Shown: positions 1-12,186 of the stretch, piece after piece
How the letters are laid out: each line of letters opens with the position of its first letter
Numbering within the stretch: the first letter of the stretch is position 1
DNA from: Xestospongia bergquistia
Lineage: Eukaryota; Porifera; Demospongiae; Haplosclerida; Petrosiidae
Length of the DNA stretch: 64,000 nucleotides
NCBI GenBank assembly: GCA_963965975.1
Contig: OZ014421.1
Span: forward strand, 4,081,001 to 4,145,000
Direction: 5' to 3'
Program-made: the position numbers and the translations under genes
The notes under the pieces: model-generated
What the model saw: the letters and a program-made list of their open reading frames with translations, nothing else
The model's database searches: none
Told to the model about the DNA's origin: nothing

Positions 1-219
1 TATTACATTAGTCACATTGGATAGGACTGTCTATTATTTTAACTCATTAGAATATGTTGTATATAAGAGAACATTTGATATTGATAGTCAAGATGAGGTT
101 AGTAGAACTATCCAACTATCAGTCTTATCAATTTATTTTATAGTTGTTTGTTAAATTGGAGTCTAATTATAATCTACTTGGATTTGGATATGACTGGATT
201 ACATAAACATTATACATTG

Positions 220-409
220 TTGGCCGAACAACTCAATGGAAAACTAATACGTGGAGAGTATTCAGATTATATCCTGATAGTATTACAAGAATAGTTAGTG
301 ATAATAATGGTGTTCCTTCTAATGTTCTGATTAATACCACCTGTGATATTTGTAGGTCATGTGATAATTATACTTGCACTGATAAAACTGTGTTTAATAT
401 GATTGAATT

Positions 410-466
<57 letters not shown>

Positions 467-1895
467 GTATGAGGTAATCATATTTTGTTTATGTTCTAGA
501 GTTCATAACTCTCCCTTACAGTAATTTAAATCATCAAAACATTGTTAAGGAGTTAGGGGTGTGTCTTGATGATGATCCTATTTATTTCATTACAAAATTA
601 ATGCCAGAGGGTGACTAATTGGAATTCATAAGAGAAGGTGAACAAGAAAATGTGAGTGTTACATGATAAATATAGTCACTTGATCTGATTGTACACTTAT
701 TCATCCATCCATTTGTAAGATCCTGCATTATTGACTTTAGTTGAACTTGTTCAGATAGCATTAGATGTTGCTCAAGGTTTTTGACTTGGAGCAACAACAT
801 TTTATTCGTAGAGATCTTGCAGTACGCAATTGTCTTGTGTCAAATAAAGGAGTATATCATGTTGTGAAGATTAGTAATTGTGGTCTTGATAAAGATCTCT
901 ATAGCCAAGACTATTACTATGTTAAAGAGAGAGAGTGTATTTTATATCTTTGCATTGTGTAGGTCAAAGACAGAGGATGTTACCAGTACAATGAATGGTA
1001 CCAGAGGCTTTCCTTCAAGGGATGTTTACAAGTTTGTCAGATATTTGGTAGGTGAAGGTCGAAATGGTTACTATTAAGATATCATTATTGTGAAGGTTTA
1101 TGGAGTACTTCTGTGGGAGATTATGACGAGTGATAATCAACCATACCCTAGTAGAATAAACCAAGAGGTTCTCCAGTTTGTTAGATAGATGTATTGCTAA
1201 ATCCATCGGACCATTAGATGATACCAGTATATGTATGACTAGATATTGAATGAATGAATAAGAAAGTGAATATATTGATAGTCTGATTGACTTAGTTCAA
1301 ATATTATAATTGTTGATTCCTTTATTTCTAGATATAAACTCATGATATTGTGTTGGAAGAGGTATGCCAGTGATTAACCTCACTTTGTACAAATAGTAGA
1401 CGTTATAACATCATTCTTAGAACACGATAAAAGACATAGTTATAATTCTGATGATGATGATGATGAAAATTTAGGAGAGGTCTACATTGAAGAAACTCTA
1501 GACTTTAAGATCATCAGTACAATTAGGCAAGACCATTCATCCATTTATCACATCATAATATTATATCTGTGTCCATCTACAACTCCATCTGCCCATTTAC
1601 CCTTGTCCATTTGCCCATAAATCCATCTACTCATATATGTATCTATTCATCCATTTTTTTTCCATTCAATCATTACATTTATCCATCATTAAACTATTTT
1701 TCCACTCTTTCATTTATTCATCCATTTTATAAGTATTCTAAATTTAGCTTGTCAAGGTAGTATGGAAATTCATAACAGTTTTGAACAGAGCGGTAATCTC
1801 CATAGACAAGAAGAACTTGACTCACATCAGAATCATACTGGAATGAACAGTGATGAAAACTTAATCGAGGTAATATACCCAATATAATAACAACA
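220..1895 (+). pseudogene. Receptor tyrosine kinase relic (multi-exon)
   Basis: A decayed receptor tyrosine kinase in several exons. An extracellular-type exon (about 222-405) reads through WRVFRLYPDSITRIV and a Cys-rich tail. The N-lobe exon (about 500-650) shows NIVKELGVCLDDDPIYF, the usual segment after helix C, followed by an in-frame TAA where GDLL is expected. The catalytic-loop exon (about 725-960) reads [11 protein letters not shown], so the HRD His is Arg, and ISNCG stands where ISDFG is normal. YGVLLWEIMTS follows at about 1100 and CCWKRYASD-stop-PHFVQIVDVIT at about 1335-1420. A C-terminal tail exon (about 1750-1890) ends NSDENLIEVIYPI-stop. A frameshift lies just before LEQQHF. 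Loss of the DFG Asp and the stops argue against kinase activity. The family call is firm; the subfamily is not known. Confidence 0.85.
409..472. repeat. Compound microsatellite (CT)n(AT)n(GTAT)n
   Basis: Three simple repeats run directly into one another: CT dinucleotides, AT dinucleotides, then four GTAT units. They lie in what would be an intron of the kinase relic. No function is implied. Confidence 0.95.
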
Positions 1896-2745
1896 GAAAC
1901 ACACATACATAGACATAGACTAGACACAATGATCAATTTATTTATAATTTTAATATGTTAAATAACCCTTTAATAACCAAATGTAATGACATGACTATTA
2001 TACCAATAAGTATAGACATATAAATTGATCATATTATCATCATGTGATCATTATATCAATGAGTGTCGGTAGATGTAGGCATTTATCATATTAACATGCA
2101 TAGAAAATGATATTGTGACAACATAATAATATTACAATGAACTATATTGTTAAGCTGATATGAGTTCATATTATTTTCGTTAGGATGATAACCATTTAGA
2201 GAGAGAGGTTTTTTTTTTAAATCTATTCAATATCTATAAAACTTGATACATATAACTATCTACATGTACATGTATGTCTGTATATTATTGATCTTTTGTT
2301 AATATAATATTAATAATAATTTTTTAGTTTTACTATTTCTTGATTTTTTTAAATGCATGTAAGTATTATTTCATTTTTTTATTGATGTACATGTAATTTG
2401 TTGTTTTATTCTAAATATTAGTATAACTGTGTGAAATAATTTATTTTTATAACTTAACGAGTAATAATACAAAAGTCAGCATTGCAATATTGCTCTTGTT
2501 ATTATTGTCTTCTTTGTGTGTGAGAACATTAGAATGAGAGCAATTATAAACTTTGTTCCTTAAAGTTGACTTATATTAGGATCACTATGTCAATGTGATT
2601 GTTCAGTATCTATTATGACTGATGTAAAGATCAATACTAGTGACCTCTATACCTAGTCTAGTTAATGGCTATATTAGGTGAAGATAGGAGAGATGTTATC
2701 TTCAATGTTCTCATCTTACACAGTATTTCATCTCCACATAACATA
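1836..2745. repeat. Segmental duplication, copy A (partner 32610-33715)
   Basis: From the kinase tail exon onward this segment is collinear with 32610-33715 in the same orientation. Shared landmarks, in order, are the tail coding GMNxDENLIE, an ATCATCATGTGATC block, a TTTAGAGAGAGAG block, AATCTATTCAATATCTATAA, and TGTGATTGTTCAGTATCTAT. Small indels and substitutions are frequent, so the copy is old. It looks like the 3' end and downstream flank of the kinase gene. Confidence 0.85.
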
Positions 2746-3180
2746 TTGTTGAGAAGTGTCAACTTAACAGTTTACATTAATTAATACTGCAAAGCTTATG
2801 AGGTTTCTCTGTGAATCTATTCACCAAGAGTATATAAGTGAGGTATAGATGACTTAGGATATAGTTATACAAAAGAGATTACCGAGAGAACTTGTCGGCT
2901 GTTGAAATTGTTACTACAAAATGAGTAGCTAGACCTATGCTGTATGAAGGATACGAGTACAATCTAAACATACATGGAAATGCTAGTCAGACATACTTGA
3001 TGTGTGTCAATCGAAGCTGTCCTAGTAGAGTGACTTCATATTAAGGAGAATTCAGTCAGTCAATGAGAAACATTTCCATCAACTAAATCAAGCCAAGACT
3101 AAGGCAGATAAAGTTATTGATGGAATCCTCGTACACTGTAGTACACAGTGCTCTCAATGGACCATCACCTAGTACACCTC
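2746..3180. other. Spacer, no gene recognised
   Basis: AT-rich sequence with no reading frame or repeat I can place. Short open stretches occur but carry no family motif. Confidence 0.6.
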
Positions 3181-3375
3181 CTAATTATTGACTTCATCTA
3201 ATGTTTTCAATGTTTTCTTCGAGATCACTTTCTCTATATATAACATCTGAAAAAACTTAACAGGAAGAGTAAGTGGTGAGAGCCTATCAAACTGTTTCTG
3301 TAGCATTTGACAAACTGGAGCAGACAAGACTTCTAAAATAAAGAAAAGGGCTTTGAAAACATTTCTGATATTCAT
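3181..3375 (-). pseudogene. CARD-like helical domain exon fragment (family H, copy 1)
   Basis: A 64-codon frame with an amphipathic pattern, including LPVKFFQMLYIEKVISKKTL. It resembles the first half of the helical domain at 14955-15262 (DPVKVSQYLFSERCINEAAL) and the one at 14143-14396 (RVAELLCGERVISQTTL). The shared pattern is a Pro, a helix, then a charged pair, V/C-I-S/N, and a second helix. This is the order seen in death-fold domains such as CARD. The second half (EKTTLL...) is missing, so I treat it as a fragment. The death-fold label is inference from the pattern only. Confidence 0.4.
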
Positions 3376-3759
3376 ATGACATTATTATTATAAAAATAAC
3401 AATTAAGTTACGTCTTTATTTTTTCAGCTGTAAAAGTTTGTCCAATCTTTTCTAGAGCACTAGCTAGCCAAAGTTGGTCTTCTATTGTTAGCAACAATGT
3501 CGTCCTTACTTAACCAGAAAGTTTAGTACTTTCAAAGACAACCTATGGATGATCTCTATGCTTGGTTCTAATGCTTGACAGAGTAGGTTGTAGTAGACCC
3601 AGTTGTAGGCCAAGAGAAGACCATCTACTTTGGGAAGTAATCTTGTTTCAAAGCTTCAATGATATCCATTAAATCACTAACATCTAAAATGACAATGTAA
3701 GATAGAACAACTCAAAACTCACTACTGTTAAACTCATTCAGTTCCTCTGACTCATTGCC

Positions 3760-4367
3760 ATTACTAAGTGTATGGTAGCACACCAGCAGTAACAGTTGCT
3801 GATATTACATCAGGTTATTACAATGCCACTTTAAGTAATGGTAGTATTATCATTGTCTATTGTGATATGGATGGTAGTCACTGTGATGATAAAGGAGGCT
3901 GGATGAGAGTTGGATATCTTAATATGAATGAATCTAGTGCTTCTTGTCCTTCTGGACTAATATTACAGTAATATAACAATATTGATCATGATTTGTCTAC
4001 TTTGGACAACTATTTTCATATTCAGCTGATTGTTTTCTACATTCTTTGACACTTTGACACATTTTCAAGTAACTATAGCAACCTGTGTGGACGAGCAAGA
4101 GGATATCAATTTAGAGACTAGAATCATCCACAGATCATTCAATAGATACCTATTGTGTCCATGATGTATCTATTACTTATGGTGTGAGTCCTAGAAAGTA
4201 TATATGGTCCTATTCTGTTGGAACATATGAAAATACGTTGTCGATGTAATAATGGTAGTACTGGGGTTATTCCACCATTTGTTGGTGATGATTATTACTG
4301 TGAGTCTAGTGTATGTAAGCAGCAATAATGCTCAGTCTGTTTTATATGCTAACGATCCATTATGGGA
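3760..4367 (+). pseudogene. Fibrinogen-like module gene relic, copy 1
   Basis: Reads SGYYNATLSNGSIIIVYCDM, then GGWMRVGYLNMNES and CPSGL. This is the start of a fibrinogen-related globular module (VYCDM and GGW are its hallmarks). Farther on come NLCGRARGYQFRD, then VSITYGVSPRKYIWSYS, then PPFVGDDYYCES and LYANDPLWDG. I recognise this order from a lineage-expanded extracellular family of sponges and cnidarians. Two in-frame stops and several frame changes interrupt it. It ends at DPLWDG, where a gypsy integrase relic begins. Such proteins are usually secreted or membrane-anchored recognition molecules; that role is inferred from the family. Confidence 0.75.
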
Positions 4368-4915
4368 TGGAAAGAACTGGAAAATTGTCTAAATTGTTCA
4401 ATGAAGTATGTAGAATTATTACAGATCAAGAAATGTTGTACTTCACTATACCATCCTTAATGCGATGGACTCCTTGAGCATTATAATTGTACTCTCCTCT
4501 ATATGTTGGCCACTGCTTCTAAAGGTAACCTTAATGACAGAGACAAATTTGTTAGACCAGTTTGTTATGTACAATACAAACATTCAAGCTTCAACTGGAT
4601 ATACTCCTTACTACTTGATGAATTAGCATGTAGCTCAATTACCTATTGATCTAGAGTTTGGGACTTCATTTTCAGTTATTCTTTCATCTGATTTGTATGT
4701 ACAACAAGTACAGTCATCACTCTCGTACATATAATAGATAGTTAGAAATACTTTAGATACTGTTCAGTAACGACAAAAGACTTTATATGATAGCAGTGTT
4801 CACAGAAAATCGTTCACTATAGGTGACACTTATGGTTGTACTCCCGGTCATTCGAGTTAATAGAAAACTAAGCCACCCTTTGACAGTTCCATATAAAAAT
4901 TGAATCTAACCTATC
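4368..4915 (+). mobile_element. Ty3/gypsy integrase relic
   Basis: The C-terminal part of a gypsy-type integrase, broken by stops and at least two frame changes. Landmarks in order: KLFNEVCRI, a decayed TSLYHP-stop-CDGLLEHYN (normally YHPQ.DG..ERFN), then ASTGYTPYYLM, then PIDLEFGT, then a tail with KLSHPLTVPYK. No LTR is visible. The 5' edge abuts the fibrinogen-like relic exactly at its DPLWDG motif, so insertion there is likely. Confidence 0.8.
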
Positions 4916-6064
4916 TGACTTAATTATAAGATTTTACCACTTCTTACAACTCACCTTAACCTCCCATTTTTTACTTCAACTGTTTGAAACTTTGCACTCC
5001 CAATACTTAGCTTCCACCAATTTCTTTTTTGCCAAGCAAACATACATATCCACTCACTACTTCTACTATCATGCTGGACAATTTATGCCAAATTTCCAAG
5101 ACATTTATGTACTTGATATCTAAGCGTTGATTACTTGCTGAATACTTACAAATGACTGATAGTTTTAAGTGACGAATGCATGCGTACATTTTGAGTGCTC
5201 ATGGGTGTTTTGCATGCAATACTTGTTTGTAATCATGAAAAACCTGTGACCTTAAAACTCAACATAAATAGTAATTGGTTGATATATGATTTTACAAGAT
5301 CTATGTATGTACCAAGATATTTGATGCAAACTGAAAGTAAACATAATATTGTTTAGATTGCTAACATCCTATTACATTGACTAAAGTCAATTTGATAGTA
5401 TTTATATAGTATCAACGGATTTTTACAGCTCTGTTTATATAGGCACATTTATAGCATTTAATTAATGTCATAGTATGTTAGGAATGACAACAGTACGATA
5501 TTTGTTCATTTGCATAAAATAATTTGTTACATACATACAACCTAAGTATTAGTTAAATCAAATAATCAAATTATACTTATTTAAACATGTATGTCTAAAA
5601 CATACTCATCTTAGCTGACAAGCTAGATAAGATCAACAGTCACTCAATTGACACTATATGTTTTTCTAATAACAAGTTAGAATGAAGATGTTTAAGACTA
5701 TATCTTGCATCATGTTGCATAACATAGTCAATGTTTGTGTAAAGGTTGCCAGTGTTAAAAATAGTTTAACGTTGTTGCATACTGACTTCATCTCTACTTG
5801 GTACCTTTGAACTATCTATTGTAACTTTTGTTTGCTATATATACATGTTAATCTTGATTTAAACAATAACAATAATGAAGTGTACAAACAATTAATAGTC
5901 TCATTTTAAGTAGTGAGTTTCTTAATATTTACCGTGTGTGATAAAGAAATGAGTAATTATCACGAGTGCACTTTGTGCTACCAGCCCTCCTGGATTATAA
6001 AGATCATGGTGTTAGGTCAACATTGATAATTATAATACATTGTAAACTAGTTGTCACTCTCTAT

Positions 6065-6175
6065 CCTTTGATAATGATCCCTTGATAGGACAAGAAATTA
6101 AATGTTCTACTATACTACATTTAAGTTATCTTAGTTTGTCAAGACATTGATAAAGTGTTGTTGATGAGTGAGTGT
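6065..6175. repeat. Dispersed repeat, member 1
   Basis: Aligns by eye with 6895-7005 in the same orientation. Both hold TTGATAGGACAAGA, then a TACTA tract, then CTTAGTTTxTCAAGACA, then GTTGTTGA. About 830 bp separate the copies. Identity unknown. Confidence 0.65.
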
Positions 6176-6894
6176 CTAATTGACTGTTATAATTGGTAAA
6201 GTTGAACTATAATGACAAGTAAAGGATAATTACATACTATTTTAACTATTATAGGACAATTAACCTATATAAAAATCTTTAATTAGACTTTGTTACATAA
6301 CGTGATGCAATATTCTCAAACATCTTCACTTTAATTTATTATTAGAAAAAATGTACTTTCAAATGAGGAAAAGCATGGAATTTTTCTCATATAAACATTA
6401 TTAATTTTGTTCATGTGGTAAATCATTCTTTATCAGCAAAGCACATGATCAAGTATTATTTGTTTATGAAGAATCAGAAGTGGTTGTAATTGCATTATAT
6501 GAGCAGTACAAACATGCAAAATGCTTTACACACATTTTTCTCTGCACTAGATCATTTTTACCAATGTACACCACTTTTTCATATACTATTACATATAATA
6601 CAACAGTATTAGAGTAAAGGTAAATGCAGTGTTAGCAGACTACTATTATAGTTATTCAAATAGAAGTGTCTTTATTAAATGAAGTTAACATTATTAATAA
6701 AATTATGTTGTGTCAAAGTTTGATATGATCCTATGAACAATCAATAATAACAAAAGCACACAGACATATAATAATATGATTTTTATGTAATGGCAGGTTT
6801 GATACTGTCTATTGTGATATAGAGGAGGTATAGTACTGCAGTGAGAGGGTGGATTATGCTGTGCAGTTGATGTAATTGATATTAAATTAGTTGT

Positions 6895-7005
6895 CTCTCT
6901 ATAATGATCACTTGATAGGACAAGAGTTGACATGTTGCTATTATACTAGTTTATTTCAAGATGCCTTAGTTTCTCAAGACACTGGTTAAATATGTTGTTG
7001 ACGCA
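6895..7005. repeat. Dispersed repeat, member 2
   Basis: Second member of the pair at 6065-6175, with the same block order and several indels. This could be a tandem segmental duplication now heavily diverged. Confidence 0.65.
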
Positions 7006-8164
7006 AAAGTCCGTACTGATAATATAACTTTACTATAATAACAAATGCAATATTACATTGAAATATATGCATTATATAAAATCATCATTAGTAATGCTTG
7101 TTGTACTAAATATTTTATTCAAATTAAGTAAATTATATATGATACTATCCCTCAATTCCCAATTTGTACATACATGGTTTAGAAATAATGCCCTGTAGCC
7201 AGGCTTTGACTAATTAATTGTATGAGTAAAATTAACAATTGCAAAGGTATAGTTAGTATATAGATAAAAATCTTAATTCACATTAAAAGAGAACATTGCT
7301 TTCTTTACCTAAATGTCAGTTGGACGGGTAAGACAATGAACTCTATGATATGTCAATGAAGATCTATTGACTGATATAAGGAATGTATTGAGATACAATA
7401 TACACATCTTGCTAAGAGATATGTGAGAGGGAAAGGAGTAGAGAGCAGTCATAAAGGTGAGGGTATTAGACACAAACGACTTGTATAGTAGTCCTGGAAT
7501 GCAGACTCTCAATAATAATCACTTCCCACAAATCTAGGTACAGTTATTCCTGTAATGTTATAATATTACATGGACAATTATATACTAAGTAGAATTACTA
7601 TAATATTTTCATTTGCTTCTATTACACTACATGCATATGAATGGTAAACTTAAATATTCCCAATTCTTAGGATAATAGTTATAAGCTTTAGTTCAGTTTA
7701 TACCAGTGGCCTTGGGAACAGTTTGCAGCAAGTATAGATATGTTCACGAGAATTGCTGCTATGTACGTGTGCCATCAACATATGTGTTACAGTTATGTTT
7801 GAACTGACATAACAATCATACAAAGATTATATTTATATTCATTTAGTCCAATATTATTTGTAGGTTTAAAGTCCTACAAGACTATTTTTTTGCTGACTAT
7901 TGTCTGTAAAAATTTTGTGTGATTGTATTGCTTAGTAACATAATTAGCTTAGTCTCACAGCATCGTACGTATGATGGTGTCATCACTTATAATAAAAACA
8001 CTCTTATATTAGCATGTATTTATTTTTGATGGAGTGAACTTTGATCTACTACTACAGTTATAGGCTTACAGTTATAGGTTTTGTTTTGCTGATTCTTGGT
8101 CCATGATTCCCAAAATATACATTGAAATGTACTAATGAAATAAACTGTTTTGAATATTAATTTC

Positions 8165-8505
8165 TAGTGAATTAATTATTAATTACTATGGAACTGCAAC
8201 TTCAGATTACTACATCCTCACTTTAACTAATATTAGTATTATCAATGTCTATTGTGATATGGAGGGTAGTAATTGTAATTGTATTCAAGGCTGGATGAGA
8301 GTATGCATTCTCAACATCTGTAAGCCTGGTGTTTACTACAGAGAGGGCCTGTGGTCAAAATAAATAAAAGCTTATTAATTCAAATGAATTCCAACCATTG
8401 AATATAATTCAAGGAACTCCAGCTCCTAACATTGAGAACTGTAACACATATGTTGATGGCATTACTGTTACTTATGGTAGTAATCCATGTAAAAATCTAT
8501 AGAAA
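8165..8505 (+). pseudogene. Fibrinogen-like module gene relic, copy 2
   Basis: Reads ATSDYYILTLTNISIINVYC, then DMEGSNCN and GWMRVCILNI. After a gap it reads YVDGITVTYGSNP and a stop. These are the same landmarks as the relic at 3760-4367, on the same strand, so this is a tandem paralogue about 4 kb downstream. The middle Cys-rich portion has been lost. Confidence 0.65.
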
Positions 8506-9500
8506 AAGTTATCAAAGAACAATTAGTTGCTGTAATTGACCTGTTATAGCTAAGGGTGACACAATAAGAATAGTTTGTCTTGATTATTTACTTCCAAATA
8601 AAATTCTGTTAAAATTTGCAACAAATTGATTCTATTTTGAGTCATATTGTTATGCAACTTCATAAAATTTTTAAAGTAGCATTCCGATGTTAAAAATAAT
8701 ATCACTATCAACTATGACATTTCTTTTCTCAGATTTGTCATTACTATAAAATTGATTGGTTGATTTAACATCATATATGGTTATATAGGTTGTATGGATA
8801 TTAAATTACTTGATTAATAAAGTAAAGATCATGTACAGTTTTTACATATTACTAATGTAGTAAATGTACTATGAAATTGACTATTTGTTAAACTATGATG
8901 ATGAGATCCTGGACCAAAGCTGTTACTATGAAAATTCATACATACACTCAATGTATATTGTAGAGATGAATGCAACCAAAATGTACATAAATTGGTTTAA
9001 ACAACTACCTGGTATTTTATTTTATCAGTAATAATATACATAAACACTGGTAAGATTCATCAAGCTATTATACAAAATATTACTTTTAACAAATCTTTTA
9101 TATCACTCTTTATGAGTGATAAGGAAGGAAATAATTGTAACTTTGATTATAAGGGTAGTCGATGTTGGCTATATTGGTTAAGTATTCCACAGTACTGGGT
9201 GTGATGATATGTTCCTATCTGTTTTTCATTTAAAATTTCAAGTTGAATGAATGCACCAACAGATCTGTAACAGCAAAAAGATAGCAAATGTATGCAAAAA
9301 TTAATCAATATGTAAGACTATTTAGTCAATCTGATAGTATGTTAGCATATTGTCTTAATTTTACATTCAACCTATGAAAGTGGGTGAGAAGACAGATTAA
9401 TAATAAACAACAAACTACTTACTATAACATGAACACAAATCTGTCCTTGATAGCTCCATAACTGTCTAATTTCTTGCAATACTCTCTATGTTGTCTTGAT
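8506..9500. other. Spacer, no gene recognised
   Basis: AT-rich sequence without a recognisable coding exon, repeat array or terminal inverted repeat. Confidence 0.55.
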
Positions 9501-9527
9501 AAGTATAGTTTCCACATTGTAGCATTT

Positions 9528-10205
9528 TTAATAAGTGATGATATCATCATTGTTCAGTGAAGTATCGTAAAGATGTAGTCTTGTCAATGATGAAGTTGTT
9601 GGTATTAGATCTGCTATTGTACTGGTACTAACTGAAGTGATCTGATGATTACGTCCAATGTGCAATGTAGACAACATTTCATTTTTAGTAATTCCTTCAA
9701 AAATATATCGGACACAATTATCAGTGATGCCACAGCTGTTGAGCCAAAGTTCTTTTAAAGTCATATTACTTGATAACATATTAGATAAGAGAATCATATC
9801 TTCATCTGTGATACCAGTAACATTGTGTAACAATAACTTTTCAAGTGTTTTGTTAGTGAATAGACTATCAATGATTTGTTTAATATCACCAACAAGTGAA
9901 GAGGACTCCAGCACTAGTGTTCTTATTGATTGTTTGTTTTAAATGTCTCTGATAATATGGATACACACTTACTGTCTAATGAAGTGTTCACTATATCAAG
10001 TCACACTTATTAAAATTGTTTATAATAACTGCAGTACTTTCAGGAGATGATCACGAGAGATGAATATTCCATTTTTTCCTGTATGTTGTTCTTTTGTTAA
10101 TTTACTTATAATATCTTCACTTTGTACTATACTTGGTCTAGTGAGTATAACTGTGTTGTTATCATCTTTCCACTGAACACTTCCACTGTCTCCTGTTATA
10201 AAACA
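9528..10205 (-). CDS. Leucine-rich repeat exons (NLR-type LRR), probably partial
   Basis: The downstream frame (9914-9528) is a run of ribonuclease-inhibitor-type LRRs: NKTLEKLLLHN, then MTLKELWLNSCGITD, then LSTLHIGRN, then SSLTRLHLYDTSLND-like. This repeat type is common at the C-terminus of NLR proteins. An upstream exon (about 10200-10033) follows a good acceptor (TATAACAG). It reads SVQWKDDNNTVILTRPS and then HTGKNGIFISRDHLLKVLQ, which I do not recognise. That exon ends in TAA before the LRR frame, so either a splice joins them or the gene is broken. No NACHT domain is visible nearby. The LRR call is firm; full gene identity is not. Confidence 0.65.
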
Positions 10206-10621
10206 GAGTTAGTATATAGTATAGTACACACATAGTAATATATACTATAATTCACTGCAATACATAGACAAGGCACTGAAGAAGAAGGAAGTCATTATTA
10301 TTTACTACCTATGGTTACTATGATAACTGAAGATCTTGCTAAATGCCAATAGTAAGTGAAAAGTGTGTAGCTCATTAATACTAAAAAAAATTAGTCAATA
10401 AGTAAAGGATAAAGACTGAAATAAACAGTTTCAGTAGTCTTATCTTGTGTTGCCTAATGTTTCTGAAATGCCAGGTTACACAAGACTCTGTCAGGCATTC
10501 CCAACACTTCACTAAGAGAGGAAGGTTTTGAAGACAAGTACATATAGGACTTATAATAGGAAAGCAAATGTAAGTAGAGCATGCTTAGACTTGAGCATAT
10601 TTTATGAGTGAAAATAGCAAA

Positions 10622-10910
10622 ATGGATGTTGTGTTTTGTGTTGAATGTGATAATGATCTTTCAAATAGAAGTACAGGCCATCCTTTACTCACTACCACTA
10701 CATTGTGGCTTGCAATGCTTTTAAGAGTAGACTTTGAGCAGTTTTAATGACTTTACTAGAATCATTGACTCGCATGGAATGGATGTAAGGGTAAAGGAGT
10801 TTGTATATGAACAATGTGACCTAATAAGGCCAGCCACATTACTTAGAGAGGAAGGATCTGGTAGTCTATGCATTCCTGGTAAAACCAAAGTCTATCGAAC
10901 TTGTACCTGA
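10622..10910 (+). pseudogene. Possible degenerate exon with Cys motif
   Basis: From an ATG at about 10622 the frame reads MDVVFCVECDNDLSNRSTG and continues about 40 codons. After a frame change it reads DFTRIIDSHGMDVRVKEFVY and EQCDLIRPATLL. The CxxC start and the even composition look coding, but I cannot name the family. Weak support. Confidence 0.25.
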
Positions 10911-11910
10911 CAAATCATATTTGTTTTTATAGTTGGGTGTGGCTGTAAATTGCTTTGATCTAAAAAAAGGGTAGATAGAATCTGCAGTTATCATTTAGAT
11001 GTTCATGAGGAAAGACAGGTATATTGGTCTTTTCTTGTTGTGTTTGTGTTACAATTTCTTTCATTTAGTCATGTTGATTAAACTCAGTAAAAACATAGTC
11101 ACTCAAGCCAACTTGATATTAACATATAGTAAAATTAACCACAGTTTACATAAAATTAAATTCCTTTTACACAACTGTAATATCTGTGTGCTACCAGATC
11201 CTTCCTTTCAAATCAAAGAGGCTGACCTAACCAGAGTATATAAGGTTTTATAATATCAAATTTTTATACTAAGTTTTAATAAATTTATTTGGAATTTTTT
11301 CATAATATAACCTTTTAAAATATGTACTTGTCAGTAAATATATGTAGTTACAATTGATAATGGAGATCAAATTACAACCATCATTTTATATTCATATATT
11401 GTAAATACTTGATAGGTCTGAGTCTAACATGGAAGACATTTCTCTGCTTGATCTAAAAGAGTATACAATTGTTGAACTGTCATATTACTACCATGTTATG
11501 ATGTGTTTGTGGGTGTATCAAAGTCCCTAACAGTGCTGTATATGCCATATAGAGCTGACTATGCTGTATAGAAACTTGTATAGCACTGTAGGTATGGATT
11601 TTTATATTGTTTTGCAGTACTTATAACTATCATGAACAGGTAATAATTCTCTAATGTTTTAAATATAACCAATGATCTACTGAAGCTTCACTATAAATCA
11701 TTTAAAGCACAATTCTGTTCTTATGTTATACAGTACGTATTGCACTCTACACAATATCGAGTGAGCATCTCGTTGACAGCTAGAGTGCAATACACTCCAG
11801 ATAGCACTTACAATAACACTTTAACTAATACATGTTGTTATGGACACATCAAGTTTTGATGTTATAACCACAAAATTTTGATTATACTCATAATTCTCTA
11901 AATAATAAAA
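10911..11910. other. Spacer with a short inverted motif
   Basis: No recognised gene. The 14-15 bp motif GGAAGGATCTGGTAG at about 10851 has an inverted match at about 11190 (CTACCAGATCCTTCC). That could mark a small foldback element, but the arms lose similarity quickly outside the motif. Confidence 0.35.
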
Positions 11911-11919
11911 CTTAAGTAA

Positions 11920-12186
11920 AAAAGTCAAGAAAAGAAATATACAAACAAGCTTGCTACGTCAGCAATTCCTGAGACGTATCAAATTATAGAAATCATGTGC
12001 TTTCCCACAAGATCATATAATCACTGTTGTTTTGGTGATGATGCTAGGATCAAGTATTTCAATCAAATGCATCAGATTTCCTTTTCATATGGAAGCATTA
12101 CAGTCTATGGATACAAGGTGTTCCTTCACAACAAGAACAGCCATAGTGACATAACTATTGCTTATGTCAACTACAGGTGGAGTTAA
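11920..12186 (+). CDS. Hypothetical open exon
   Basis: About 88 codons open from 11920 to TAA at 12184. The frame includes HCCFGDDARIKYFN, then HQISFSYGSITVYGYKVFL and DITIAYVNYR. Alternating hydrophobic residues suggest beta strands. There is no start in a good context, and I recognise no family. It may be one exon of a larger broken gene. The inner ATG at 11995 would give 63 residues. Confidence 0.3.
   Translation, partial: KSQEKKYTNKLATSAIPETYQIIEIMCFPTRSYNHCCFGDDARIKYFNQMHQISFSYGSITVYGYKVFLHNKNSHSDITIAYVNYRWS

Larger units (their letters stand above)
4916..8160. other. AT-rich spacer, no gene recognised
   Basis: About 3.2 kb with no coding family I can recognise. It contains one diverged repeat pair (6065-6175 and 6895-7005). 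Short open frames here lack motifs and splice context. Confidence 0.6.

Noticed and set aside
765..962. A functional small kinase-like protein
   Set aside because: It is one exon of a broken kinase gene, without DFG Asp and without N- or C-lobe in frame.
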